Assembly: GCA_038241255.1 (NCBI GenBank)
Contig: JBBRFW010000019.1
Location: 1 to 41,956, forward strand
Direction of reading: 5' to 3'
Source: Schlegelella_A sp038241255
GTDB lineage: Bacteria > Pseudomonadota > Gammaproteobacteria > Burkholderiales > Burkholderiaceae_C
Length of the DNA: 41,956 nt
Below the pieces are notes generated by a model. That model had not been told where the DNA came from. It saw nothing but the letters and a program-made list of their open reading frames with translations, and did not search any database. The translations under genes and the position numbers were made by a program. This document shows positions 23,365 to 31,206 of the stretch, piece after piece (the first letter of the stretch is position 1; each line of letters starts with the position of its first letter).

Positions 23365-24762
23365 ATGACGACCTCATACGACGCGATCGTGATCGGCTCC
23401 GGCCAGGCCGGGCCGTTTCTCGCAGTGCGGATGGCGCAGGCCGGGATGAAGACGGCGCTGATCGAGCGCGAGCACCTCGGCGGCACGTGCGTCAACGACG
23501 GCTGCATCCCGACCAAGACGCTGGTCGCGAGCGCCCGCGCCGCACATGTCGCGCGGCGCGCGGGCGACTGGGGCGTGCGCCTCGGCGGCCCGGTCAGCGT
23601 CGACATGCCGGCGGTCAAGGCGCGCAAGGACCGCGTCGTCGCCCATTCGATCGAGGGCCTCGTCAAATGGATCGAAGGCACGGCCAATCTCTCGCTCGTC
23701 TGGGGCCACGCTCGCTTCACCGCAGCGAACGAGATCGAAGTGAACGGCACGCGGTTGTCGGCGCCGAAGATCTTCATCAACGTCGGCGGCCGCGCGACGC
23801 TGCCGACCTGGCACGGCATCGCAGAGGTGCCGGTGCTGACCAACACCTCGATGATGGCCATCGACACGTTGCCCGAGCACCTGATCGTCGCCGGCGGCAG
23901 CTACATCGGGATCGAGTTCGCGCAGATGTACCGGCGCTTCGGCAGCCGCGTCACGGTGCTCGAATACGGCGAACGGCTGATCGCACGCGAGGACCGCGAG
24001 GTCTCGCGCGAGGTGCAGGCGATCCTCGAGCGCGAGGGCGTGAGCTTCCGCTTCTCGGTGCAGAGCGCCAGGGTGGCGACGGGCGACGGCGGCCACGGCG
24101 TCCGCGTCTCGGTCGATGCCGGCGGCTCGCCCCGCGAGATCGCAGGCAGCCACCTGCTCGCCGCTGTCGGCCGCAAGCCCAACACCGACCACCTCGGCCT
24201 CGATCGCGCCGGCATCGCCACCGACCCCCGCGGCTACATCACCGTCGACGACGAGTTGCGCACGAACGTTCCGGGCGTCTGGGCGCTCGGCGACGCAAAC
24301 GGGCGGGGCTCCTTCACGCATACCTCGTTTAACGACCACCAGATCGTCGCCGACAACCTGCTGCATGGTGCGCACCGCAAGGTCAGCGACCGCATCACCG
24401 CCTACGCCCTGTTCATCGACCCGCCGCTCGGCCGGGTCGGGATGAGCGAGGCCGAGGTGCGCGCGCGCGGCAAGCCGGCGCTCGTCAGCGTCATGCCTAT
24501 GACGCGGGTCGGCCGCGCCAGGGAGCGCGGCGAGACGCAGGGCTTCATGAAGGTGCTCGTCGACGCCGAGAGCGAGCGTATCCTGGGCGCGTCGCTGCTG
24601 TGCATCGAGGGCGACGAGATCGTCCACTCGCTCCTCGACGTCATGGCCGCGGACGCGTCATACAAGGTGATCGAGCGCGCCGTCCACATCCACCCGACGG
24701 TAAGCGAGCTGATCCCGACCTTGCTCGGCCAGCTCGTGCCGTTGCCGGCGATCGCGGTGTAA
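23365..24762 (+). CDS. Flavoprotein disulfide reductase (mercuric reductase-like, no HMA domain)
   Basis: A 465-aa member of the FAD/NAD(P)H pyridine nucleotide-disulfide oxidoreductase class I family. FAD-binding GSGQAG is at residues 11-16. The redox cysteines C42 and C47 are in GGTCVNDGCIPTK, an NAD(P)-binding GGSYIG follows, the second FAD motif ends in VWALGDANG, and the C-terminal dimer domain carries HIHPTVSELIP with the catalytic His-Glu pair. It lacks the N-terminal heavy-metal domain and the C-terminal vicinal cysteines of true MerA, so mercury reduction is unlikely; this resembles the broad FAD-containing oxidoreductase clade often annotated as mercuric reductase. The start MTTSYDAIVIG is preferred over upstream in-frame ATG 23323, which adds a basic tail. 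Confidence 0.9.
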   Translation: MTTSYDAIVIGSGQAGPFLAVRMAQAGMKTALIEREHLGGTCVNDGCIPTKTLVASARAAHVARRAGDWGVRLGGPVSVDMPAVKARKDRVVAHSIEGLVKWIEGTANLSLVWGHARFTAANEIEVNGTRLSAPKIFINVGGRATLPTWHGIAEVPVLTNTSMMAIDTLPEHLIVAGGSYIGIEFAQMYRRFGSRVTVLEYGERLIAREDREVSREVQAILEREGVSFRFSVQSARVATGDGGHGVRVSVDAGGSPREIAGSHLLAAVGRKPNTDHLGLDRAGIATDPRGYITVDDELRTNVPGVWALGDANGRGSFTHTSFNDHQIVADNLLHGAHRKVSDRITAYALFIDPPLGRVGMSEAEVRARGKPALVSVMPMTRVGRARERGETQGFMKVLVDAESERILGASLLCIEGDEIVHSLLDVMAADASYKVIERAVHIHPTVSELIPTLLGQLVPLPAIAV

Positions 24763-24796
24763 GCCACGCTCCGGCACGACTCTCGGAGGAGGCGGG

Positions 24797-25387
24797 TCAG
24801 TCGTCTTCGCCGCTGGCCGCGGCCGCGGCGTCGGCATCGGCCAGGCACTGCCTCTGCAACGCAGCCCAGCCTTCGCCGCCGAGCCGTTCCATCGCCGCGA
24901 TGTTCGCCTCGTAGATCGCGTCGGGCTGCGCCACGCGCGCGAGGCCGGCCGCGATGCTCGCCTCGCGCAGCAGCTGCAGGACCGGATACGGCGACCGGTT
25001 GGTCGCGTTGGCGATGTCGTCGGGCTCGCTGTCGGCGAAGCAGTAGTCGGGATGGAAGCTCGCGATCTGCACCACGCCGTCGAAGCGGAGCGCGGCGATG
25101 GCCCGGTCGGCAGCGTCGAGGAAGTCGTTGTAGTCGAGGAAGTCAGCCAGCACGTGCGGATGGATCAGCAGCGTCGTCTCGATCTCCTCGGGCGGCGCGG
25201 CGCCGAGGCGGTTCAGTTCGGCAACGAGCTCGGCCAGCAGCGTATCGACGTCGCGCGCGGGGCTGACCACGAAGCGGACCCGACCCGCGGCGAGCGGCGC
25301 GGGCGCGAACGGGCAGAGGCGAAGGCCGACGACGGCGCGCTCGACCCAGGCCCGGGTTCCGGCGAGAACGAAGTCGGCGTCGCTCAT
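24797..25387 (-). CDS. DUF1415 family protein
   Basis: A 196-aa cytoplasmic protein of the DUF1415 family, widespread in proteobacteria with unknown function. Conserved points are WVERAVVGLRLCPFA near the N-terminus (with the family cysteine), a central TTLLIHPHVL and YNDFLDAAD, and QIASFHPDYCFAD followed by TNRSPYPVLQLLREASI. The start MSDADF (25387) is preferred over the in-frame extension to 25510, which reads across a probable promoter region. The gene stands alone, convergent with the flavoprotein gene (34-bp gap) and divergent from the SDR gene. Confidence 0.88.
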   Translation of the reverse strand: MSDADFVLAGTRAWVERAVVGLRLCPFAPAPLAAGRVRFVVSPARDVDTLLAELVAELNRLGAAPPEEIETTLLIHPHVLADFLDYNDFLDAADRAIAALRFDGVVQIASFHPDYCFADSEPDDIANATNRSPYPVLQLLREASIAAGLARVAQPDAIYEANIAAMERLGGEGWAALQRQCLADADAAAAASGEDD

Positions 25388-25617
25388 CGACGCCACTGTC
25401 GCACATGTGACCGAAACGTGAGCGTTCGTTGAACCTAGCGTGAGTCGTGCCGCCGACACTGCGTCCACCGGCATCTGCGAAAGGATTGCCGGCGGCAAGC
25501 TGACCAACAAGGCGGAGAACGTCCACGGGGCGCCGCCGCGATGAAGGTGAGCTGTCGCTACAGGGGCTGGCGCGCGCTGCGCCCGCCGGCCGCAGACCGT
25601 CCCATTGCAGGAGAGCC
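25388..25617. other. Intergenic region between DUF1415 and the SDR operon
   Basis: Together with the short reading frame at 25618-25734 this is the longest stretch in the window without a confident gene (375 bp to the SDR start). It must contain the divergent promoters of DUF1415 and the hydroxybutyrate-type operon. I see a TTGAAC hexamer at 25429-25434 but no partner -10, no strong hairpin and no tRNA-like structure. Confidence 0.5.
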
Positions 25618-25734
25618 ATGCACCACGCCACGGCCGACATCACTCACCTGCGCTCTACGCGCACCCAGGAGGCGGACGCTGGCGCCGCGCCGCTTCCGAT
25701 CGCGGAAGCGACGGTCCGGGCCGTCCTCCCGTAA
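25618..25734 (+). CDS. Possible 38-aa small protein or leader upstream of the SDR gene
   Basis: ATG at 25618 is preceded by CAGGAG at 6-9 bases and opens a 38-codon frame (MHHATADITHLRS ... VRAVLP) that ends with TAA at 25734, 28 bp before the SDR ATG. Third codon positions are strongly G/C, as in the neighbouring genes. It has no hydrophobic segment or recognisable motif. It could be a real small protein, a translated leader, or a chance frame in GC-rich DNA. Confidence 0.35.
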   Translation: MHHATADITHLRSTRTQEADAGAAPLPIAEATVRAVLP

Positions 25735-25762
25735 CCGCCACCTTCACGCCAGGAGTTCCTTT

Positions 25763-26542
25763 ATGCTTTCCCAGAAATCCAACATCGTCACCGGCTCGAC
25801 CCGCGGCATCGGTCTCGACATCGCCCGCGCCTTCGCCGCGCAGGGCGCTGACGTCATGCTCAACGGCTTCGGCAACGCCGACGAAATAGAGTTCGTGCGC
25901 GCCGAGAGGCAGCGAGAGCACGGTGTCAAGGTGCGCTATTCGGCCGCCGACATGAGCCAGCCCGAGCAGATCCGTGCGCTGGTCGAGCGGGCGAACGGCG
26001 AGTTCGGCAAGGTCGACATCGTCGTCAACAACGCCGGCATCGAGCACGTCGTGCCGATCGAGGAGCCGGAAGTGAAATGGGACCAGATCATGGCCATCAA
26101 CCTGTCACCGGCCTTCCACTTGATCAAGGCGGTCGTTCCCGGCATGAAGGCGCGCCGCTTCGGCCGCATCGTCAACGTTGACTCGGCCCATGGCCTCACG
26201 GCGTCGCCGTTCAAGTCGGCCTGCGTCACCGCCAAGCCCGGCTTGATCGGCCTCTCGAAGACTGTCGCCGTCGAGCTCGCCGAGTTCGGCATCACCTCGA
26301 ACACCATCTGCCCGGGCCACGTCAAAACGCCGCTCGTCGACGCCCAGATCGCCGGCCGGGCGAAGGCGCACGGCATCTCGCAAGCCGACGTCGTCCGCGA
26401 CGTCCTCCTCGTCCACCAGGCGAGAAAGGAATTCGTCCGCGTCGACGAGCCGGCCGCCCTGGCCGTGTTCCTCGCCTCCGACGCCGCCGCGTCGATGACG
26501 GCGAGCGCGATCGCGATGGACGGCGGCTGGACGCAGCATTGA
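25763..26542 (+). CDS. SDR oxidoreductase related to 3-hydroxybutyrate dehydrogenase, catalytic Tyr replaced by Cys
   Basis: A 259-aa short-chain dehydrogenase whose sequence follows D-3-hydroxybutyrate dehydrogenase (BdhA) closely: TGSTRGIG cofactor loop, NNAGIEHV, MAINLSPAFH, ICPGHVKTPLV and the C-terminal DGGWTQH. In that family acetoacetate and 3-hydroxybutyrate are interconverted with NAD(H), feeding polyhydroxybutyrate turnover. The catalytic Ser (about S141) and Lys (about K158) are present, but the tyrosine of SAYVAAKHG is cysteine (KSACVTAKPG, TGC at 26222-26224), and the following His is Pro. Activity of the usual kind is doubtful. The ATG has AGGAG upstream; an in-frame reading to 25541 lacks support. 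The patatin gene follows after 20 bp. Confidence 0.88.
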   Translation: MLSQKSNIVTGSTRGIGLDIARAFAAQGADVMLNGFGNADEIEFVRAERQREHGVKVRYSAADMSQPEQIRALVERANGEFGKVDIVVNNAGIEHVVPIEEPEVKWDQIMAINLSPAFHLIKAVVPGMKARRFGRIVNVDSAHGLTASPFKSACVTAKPGLIGLSKTVAVELAEFGITSNTICPGHVKTPLVDAQIAGRAKAHGISQADVVRDVLLVHQARKEFVRVDEPAALAVFLASDAAASMTASAIAMDGGWTQH

Positions 26543-26562
26543 ACCCGAGCCCGGAGAACACC

Positions 26563-27750
26563 ATGGCCACCGTCACCCGCTCCGCCCCTGTCCGCGCCGT
26601 CACGCCGCGGCGCTCGAACGGCGCCCACCCCGACGAGCCGCTGCGGGTCCGCGCGAAGAAGAACAAGCCCGCACTGCCCGGCCAGGTCGTCCTCGTCCTA
26701 CAGGGCGGCGGCGCGCTCGGCGCGTACCAGGTCGGCGTGTACCAGGCGCTGCACGAAGCCGGCATCGAGCCCGACTGGGTGATCGGCACCTCGATCGGCG
26801 CGATCAATGCGGCGCTGATCTGCGGCAACGAGCCGGCGCACCGGCTGGCGCGGCTCAACGCGTTCTGGGGCCAGGTCGAGCAGAAAGGCTTCGGGCCCAG
26901 CCCGCTCGATCCGTTCGGCGTCGCGGCGATGCTCGGCATGATGAACACGGTGCTGCGCGGCATACCGTCGTTCTTCACGCCGAACCTGGCGGCGCTGCGC
27001 GGCATCCGCGCCGAGTCGAGCGTCGAGGACGCGTCGTACTACAGCACCGCGCCGCTGCGCGAGACGCTGCAGGAGCTGATCGACTGGCGCTACCTCTGCG
27101 ACTGCAGCACGCGCCTCACCGTCGGCGCGGTCAACGTCTGCAGCGGCGCGATGCGGTACTTCGACACGCGCGAGGAAAACCTCTCCGTCGAGCACGTCAT
27201 GGCGTCGGGCGCGCTGCCGCCGGCGTTCGGCGCGGTGCGCATCGACGGCGAGCCCTACTGGGATGGCGGCATCTACTCGAACACGCCGATCGAAGCCGTA
27301 CTAGATGACAAGCCGCGCCGCGATTCGCTCATCTTCTCGGTCAACGTCTGGCACCAGAAGGCGGCCGAGCCGAGCTCGATCTGGGAGGTGATGGCGCGCA
27401 CCCAGGACATCCAGTTCGCGAGCCGCGCCGATAGCCACATCGCGCGCCAGAAACAGATCCATCACCTGCGCCACATCATCCGCGAGCTGACCAAGCAGGT
27501 TCCCGCCGGGAGGCAGAGCGACGAGAAAGTGAGGGAGCTCGCGTCGTGGGGCTGCGGCACGCAGATGCACGTCGCCCACCTGCTCGCGCCCCGTCTCGAT
27601 CGCGAGGACCACACTAAGGACATCGACTTCACGCCGAACGGCATCCACGCCCGCCGCGAGGCCGGCCACGCCGACGCGATACGGATGATCGAGCGGGCGC
27701 CCTGGCAGGCGCCCGCCGACCCGATCGAAGGCGTGATCGAGCACGTCTGA
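26563..27750 (+). CDS. Patatin-like phospholipase with C-terminal DUF3734
   Basis: A 395-aa serine acyl hydrolase. After a basic N-terminal 40 residues comes the patatin domain: oxyanion loop GGGALGAYQ at 48-56, nucleophile motif GTSIG at 75-79 (Ser77) and the dyad aspartate in DGG near residue 234. The last 100 residues (KQIHHLRHIIRELTKQ ... DIDFTPNGIHARREAGHADA) match the DUF3734 tail. The family is often encoded beside hydroxybutyrate dehydrogenase in PHB-producing proteobacteria, which suggests a role in polymer or lipid turnover; this is inference. The ATG has GGAG 8 bases upstream and lies 20 bp after the SDR stop, so the two form an operon. Confidence 0.92.
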   Translation: MATVTRSAPVRAVTPRRSNGAHPDEPLRVRAKKNKPALPGQVVLVLQGGGALGAYQVGVYQALHEAGIEPDWVIGTSIGAINAALICGNEPAHRLARLNAFWGQVEQKGFGPSPLDPFGVAAMLGMMNTVLRGIPSFFTPNLAALRGIRAESSVEDASYYSTAPLRETLQELIDWRYLCDCSTRLTVGAVNVCSGAMRYFDTREENLSVEHVMASGALPPAFGAVRIDGEPYWDGGIYSNTPIEAVLDDKPRRDSLIFSVNVWHQKAAEPSSIWEVMARTQDIQFASRADSHIARQKQIHHLRHIIRELTKQVPAGRQSDEKVRELASWGCGTQMHVAHLLAPRLDREDHTKDIDFTPNGIHARREAGHADAIRMIERAPWQAPADPIEGVIEHV

Positions 27751-27772
27751 CCGCCGCCCGGAAGGAGCCGAA

Positions 27773-28015
27773 ATGATCGCCCGCATCGAAGCGCTGCTGC
27801 GCAACGACGAAGGCCTTCGTCGCCGAGCAGCTGCGCCTAGATCCGCGCCATTTCGAGCTCTGGGGAGTCCAGCACGCCACCTTCCTCGGGACCGACCCTA
27901 CGTCTGGGTATTCGACCTGGCTAACGGCTTCATCCGGCCGCAGACGAGCATGATCAACAGCGACGCGGCGATTCAGGAAGTCTGCAAGTTCCCCCCCGGC
28001 GTCGCCGCCGAGTGA
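27773..28015 (+). pseudogene. Small conserved-looking gene with two compensating frameshifts (about 80 aa)
   Basis: An excellent ribosome site (AAGGAG, 5 bases before ATG) starts MIARIEALLRNDE. From about 27812 the coding signal moves to the +1 frame (AFVAEQLRLDPRHFELWG ... FLGTDP) and near 27897 it returns to the first frame (YVWVFDLANGFIRPQ ... PGVAAE, stop 28013-28015). Third-position G/C is high in those three pieces and poor in the intervening part of the uninterrupted frame, so an extra base (the GG of GGCC near 27812) and a missing base near 27897 are likely. I do not recognise the family; the first 40 residues faintly recall the start of beta-carbonic anhydrases but the active-site motif is absent. 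It lies 22 bp after the patatin gene. Confidence 0.5.
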
Positions 28016-28040
28016 GCCGACCCGATTGCGCGAGCCTTGC

Positions 28041-29036
28041 ATGCAGATCGCCCTGTCCAGCCTCGCCTTCGCCGTCGCCGCGCTTTGCGCCGGCGTCATG
28101 GGCTACGCGATCCAGCGCGGCGCGACCTGCACCGTCGCCGCGGTCGACGAGGTCGTCACCGAGCGCACATACCGGCGCCTTCTCAGCCTCCTCGAGGCGG
28201 CGCTGTGGGTCGCCGGCGGCCTGGTCATCGCTCGCGCGCTTCACGTGCTGCCGAAGATGCCGGCCGGCTATGCGGTCAACGCCTGGACTGTGATCGGCGG
28301 CGCCCTGCTCGGCCTCGGCGCCTACATCAACGGCGCCTGCGTGTTCGGCGCGATCGCTCGCTTCGGCTCGGGCGAGTGGGCGTACATCGTCACGCCGATC
28401 GGCTTCTATCTCGGCTGCCTCAGCATCGTGCCGCTGTTCGGCGTGCCGATGCCGCAGAAGCAGCCGTACGACTCGCCCGTGCTCGCCATCTCGACGTGGC
28501 TCATCGTTCCATTCCTCGCTTTCGCGCTCTGGCGAATCGCGCGGCCGTGGGGGCACGGCGGGTCGAATTCTATGCGCACGCGATGGCACGAAGTCGTCGC
28601 GGCACGGATCTGGTCGCCGCACGCGGCGACCACGGTGATCGGCGTCACCTTCGTGCTAATGCTCCTCCTTGTCGGCGGCTGGGCCTACACCGACGTGCTC
28701 GCCGAGCTCGCACGCGGTATGTCGGCGAGCGTTGGCGCGCGCGCCCTGCTCGCGCTCGCCTTGCTCGCCGGTGCCGCGCTCGGCGGCTGGACGGCGGGGC
28801 GCTTCCGGAGCATCCGCCTCTCGGCGCCGCAGCTCCTACGCTGCCTGACGGGCGGCGTCTTAATGGGCTGGGGCGGCTTGCTCCTGCCGGGGGGCAACGA
28901 CGGCCTGATCCTCGTCGGCATGCCGCTCGCGCGCCCGTATGCCTGGGTTGCGTTTGCCACCATGTGCGTCACGATCGCACTGGCGCAACTGGCCGGACGC
29001 GCCTTCGACGCGCCGCGCGGGGGGCACACTGTTTAG
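28041..29036 (+). CDS. YeeE/YedE (TsuA-like) sulfur-compound transporter
   Basis: A 331-aa inner-membrane protein with about nine hydrophobic segments in the YeeE/YedE (DUF395) family, whose studied member TsuA takes up thiosulfate through conserved cysteines. The key cysteine motifs are present: RGATCTVAAVDE near residue 32 and INGACVFGAIARFGSGEW near 96. A later glycine-rich LLPGGNDGLIL loop matches the third family motif, where the cysteine seen in some members is absent. The start is the ATG at 28041 with a weak upstream purine run; a TTG at 28026 is the alternative. Substrate could be thiosulfate or another sulfur species. It ends 34 bp before a strong terminator. Confidence 0.85.
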   Translation: MQIALSSLAFAVAALCAGVMGYAIQRGATCTVAAVDEVVTERTYRRLLSLLEAALWVAGGLVIARALHVLPKMPAGYAVNAWTVIGGALLGLGAYINGACVFGAIARFGSGEWAYIVTPIGFYLGCLSIVPLFGVPMPQKQPYDSPVLAISTWLIVPFLAFALWRIARPWGHGGSNSMRTRWHEVVAARIWSPHAATTVIGVTFVLMLLLVGGWAYTDVLAELARGMSASVGARALLALALLAGAALGGWTAGRFRSIRLSAPQLLRCLTGGVLMGWGGLLLPGGNDGLILVGMPLARPYAWVAFATMCVTIALAQLAGRAFDAPRGGHTV

Positions 29037-29070
29037 GGTACGGCGGCGTCCTGAGCGGGGCAGAAACGAC

Positions 29071-29092
29071 GAAGCCCTCGCGAGAGGGCTTC
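29071..29092 (-). terminator. Intrinsic terminator of the initiator tRNA gene
   Basis: GAAGCCCTC-GCGA-GAGGGCTTC is a perfect 9-bp stem with a 4-nt loop, 9 bp beyond the tRNA 3' end. On the minus strand it is followed by GTCGTTTCTG, a modest T-rich tail. It may also stop plus-strand transcription from the YeeE/YedE gene. Confidence 0.7.
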
Positions 29093-29101
29093 GGGATTCG
29101 G

Positions 29102-29178
<77 letters not shown>

Positions 29179-29222
29179 ACTGGAGGGCGTAGTTTAACAC
29201 GGCGACCGCGCGTCGCGAGAGA

Positions 29223-31163
29223 TCAGAGCCCTGCCTTGCTCAGGGTCTCGACGAAACCGCGGCTATTCTGGTAGCCGATCAGGCGCGCAGCGCGGATTTC
29301 CTGCCCACTGGCGTCGAAGAAGATCGTTCCCGGCGGGCCAAACAGGTTGAAGCGCTTCAGGAGCGCGCGGTCGTCGGCGTTGTTGGCGGTGACGTCGGCT
29401 TTCAGGAGAAGCGCGCCCGCCAGCTTCTTTTGGACTGCGGCATCGGTGAAGGTGAAGCGCTCCATCTCCTTGCACGAGACGCACCAGTCGGCGTAGAAGT
29501 CAAGCATCACCGGCCGGCCTGCCGAGCGCACCGCGGCGTTCAGGTCGTCGACGCTCCTGATCGTCCGGAAGCGCGGCATTCCGGGCGCGGCGTCGATGTC
29601 ACTGCGCGCCGAGAAGCGGGCGAGCGGCCGCAGCGGGTCGGTCGCGCCCGACGCGGCGCCGACGACCTGGAGCACGCCGACGAGGCCGAGCAGCGCGGCG
29701 ATCGCCTGGCGCCAGCCCAATCGCGGAGCATCGATCGACGATGACGCCGGCGCCGGCGCGGCGGCGCGCGCGCGCAGGAAAAGCATCGCCGCCGCCGCCA
29801 GGGCGAGCAAGCCCCAGAGGGCCAGCGCCAGCGGGCCGGGTAGGATCGGCTGCACCGTCCACAGCGCGACGCCGAGGAGCAGCACGCCGAACGCGGCCTT
29901 GACCTCGACCATCCAGTCGCCCGCGCGCGGCAGAAGCGCGCCGGCGGATGCGCCGACGAGAAGGAGTGGCACGCTCATGCCCGCGGCAAGCGAGAAAAGG
30001 GCCGTGCCGCCGAGCCAGACGTCGCGCGTCTGGCTTAGGTAGAGCAAGGCTCCGGCCAGCGGTGCGGCGACGCAGGGGCTGACGATGAGCGCGGAGACGC
30101 CGCCCATCGCGAACACGCCCGCGGCCTTGCCGCCCGGCAGCTTCTGCGCCGCGTCGGTGATGCGGCAGCTGAGCGCCGACGGCAGCTGCAGGTTGTAAAC
30201 GCCGAACATCGACAGCGAGAGCCCGACGAGGCCGAGCGCGAATGTGCCGAGGACCCAGGGGTTCTGCAGCGCCGCGGCGAGACCTTCGCCAGCGAGGCCG
30301 GCGAACACGCCGAACGCCGTGTAGACGACCGCCATGCCGAACGAGTACGACGCCGCCAGCGCGAAGCCTCGGCGACGGGACACGCTTGCCGATTCGTGGC
30401 CCACGCCGGCCGGCGTGCGGCCCGAGCCACCGCCCGCCTGGCCGACGATGATCGAGGAGATGATCGGCAGCATCGGCAGCACGCAAGGCGTGAGCGAGAG
30501 GAGCAGGCCGGCGATGAAGAAGGCGCCGACGATCGGCCAGAACGAGCCGCCGCGAAGCACCGCGTCGATGCCAGTCGCCTCCGGCGCGGCGCTCGTCGGC
30601 GCCGCGGCCGTCGCTGCGAGTGAGGCGGCGGGAAACGACGAGCCGGGCGGCTCGACTCGCGCCGTCCCGGCGCCGCCGAACCCGGTGAGGGCGACCGCCG
30701 CCGCGCTTTGCATCGGCGGGTAGCAGAGGCCCGCATCGGCGCAGCCCTGGCTCGTGACGACGAGGCGGAACTCCGCGCCCGCCTGCGCGACCGGCACAAC
30801 GATGGTGACGGCGTTGCGATAGGTCTCGACGTTCTTCTGGAACGTCTCGTCGAACTTCACCTTGCCTGACGGGATGGCCGGCGCGCCGAGCGTGGCGCCG
30901 GCGGCGGCGAACTTGAACTGCTCGCGGTACAGGTAGTAGCCCGGCGCGATCGCGAAGGCTACCTCGACCGATGTCGCGTCGTGGGGCTTGGCCGAGAACT
31001 GGAACGCCTTGTCGGGCTCGAGGAATTCGTCTTCGGCTGCTTGAGCAGGACGCGGCGCGATTATCGCCAATAGCGACAGCGCGAGCAAGAAAAAGCGCAG
31101 CGCCGTCGCGGCCAGCGAAGGCCGGGCGGCGGCGGGGGCCAGGGCAGGGGTTCGTGCCTTCAT
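29223..31163 (-). CDS. dsbD: Thiol:disulfide interchange protein DsbD
   Basis: Carries electrons from cytoplasmic thioredoxin across the inner membrane to periplasmic DsbC/DsbG and cytochrome-maturation partners. The 646-aa protein has all three domains. A signal peptide leads to the periplasmic alpha domain (to about 170) with the pair in GCADAGLCYPP. A membrane domain of eight segments follows, with cysteines in LTPCVLPMLP and SPCVAAPL. A C-terminal thioredoxin-like gamma domain has WCVSCKEME. It lies 43 bp after an ABC permease gene on the same strand and ends 44 bp before the tRNA. Confidence 0.96.
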   Translation of the reverse strand: MKARTPALAPAAARPSLAATALRFFLLALSLLAIIAPRPAQAAEDEFLEPDKAFQFSAKPHDATSVEVAFAIAPGYYLYREQFKFAAAGATLGAPAIPSGKVKFDETFQKNVETYRNAVTIVVPVAQAGAEFRLVVTSQGCADAGLCYPPMQSAAAVALTGFGGAGTARVEPPGSSFPAASLAATAAAPTSAAPEATGIDAVLRGGSFWPIVGAFFIAGLLLSLTPCVLPMLPIISSIIVGQAGGGSGRTPAGVGHESASVSRRRGFALAASYSFGMAVVYTAFGVFAGLAGEGLAAALQNPWVLGTFALGLVGLSLSMFGVYNLQLPSALSCRITDAAQKLPGGKAAGVFAMGGVSALIVSPCVAAPLAGALLYLSQTRDVWLGGTALFSLAAGMSVPLLLVGASAGALLPRAGDWMVEVKAAFGVLLLGVALWTVQPILPGPLALALWGLLALAAAAMLFLRARAAAPAPASSSIDAPRLGWRQAIAALLGLVGVLQVVGAASGATDPLRPLARFSARSDIDAAPGMPRFRTIRSVDDLNAAVRSAGRPVMLDFYADWCVSCKEMERFTFTDAAVQKKLAGALLLKADVTANNADDRALLKRFNLFGPPGTIFFDASGQEIRAARLIGYQNSRGFVETLSKAGL

Positions 31164-31206
31164 ACGGGTCGGTCGGTGCCGGACGGGAGCGGCTTACGGT
31201 CGGCCG

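Noticed and set aside
23365..24762. True mercuric reductase and a mercury-resistance locus
   Set aside because: No HMA domain, no C-terminal cysteine pair and no merR, merT or merP nearby.
25541..25762. N-terminal extension of the SDR gene
   Set aside because: SDRs of this type start 6-8 residues before the TGxxxGIG loop; the extension is Arg/Pro-rich and the ATG at 25763 has its own AGGAG.
27773..27900. Beta-carbonic anhydrase fragment
   Set aside because: The first 40 corrected residues vaguely resemble the N-terminus of that family, but the zinc-site CSDSR motif is absent and the reading stops at about 80 aa.
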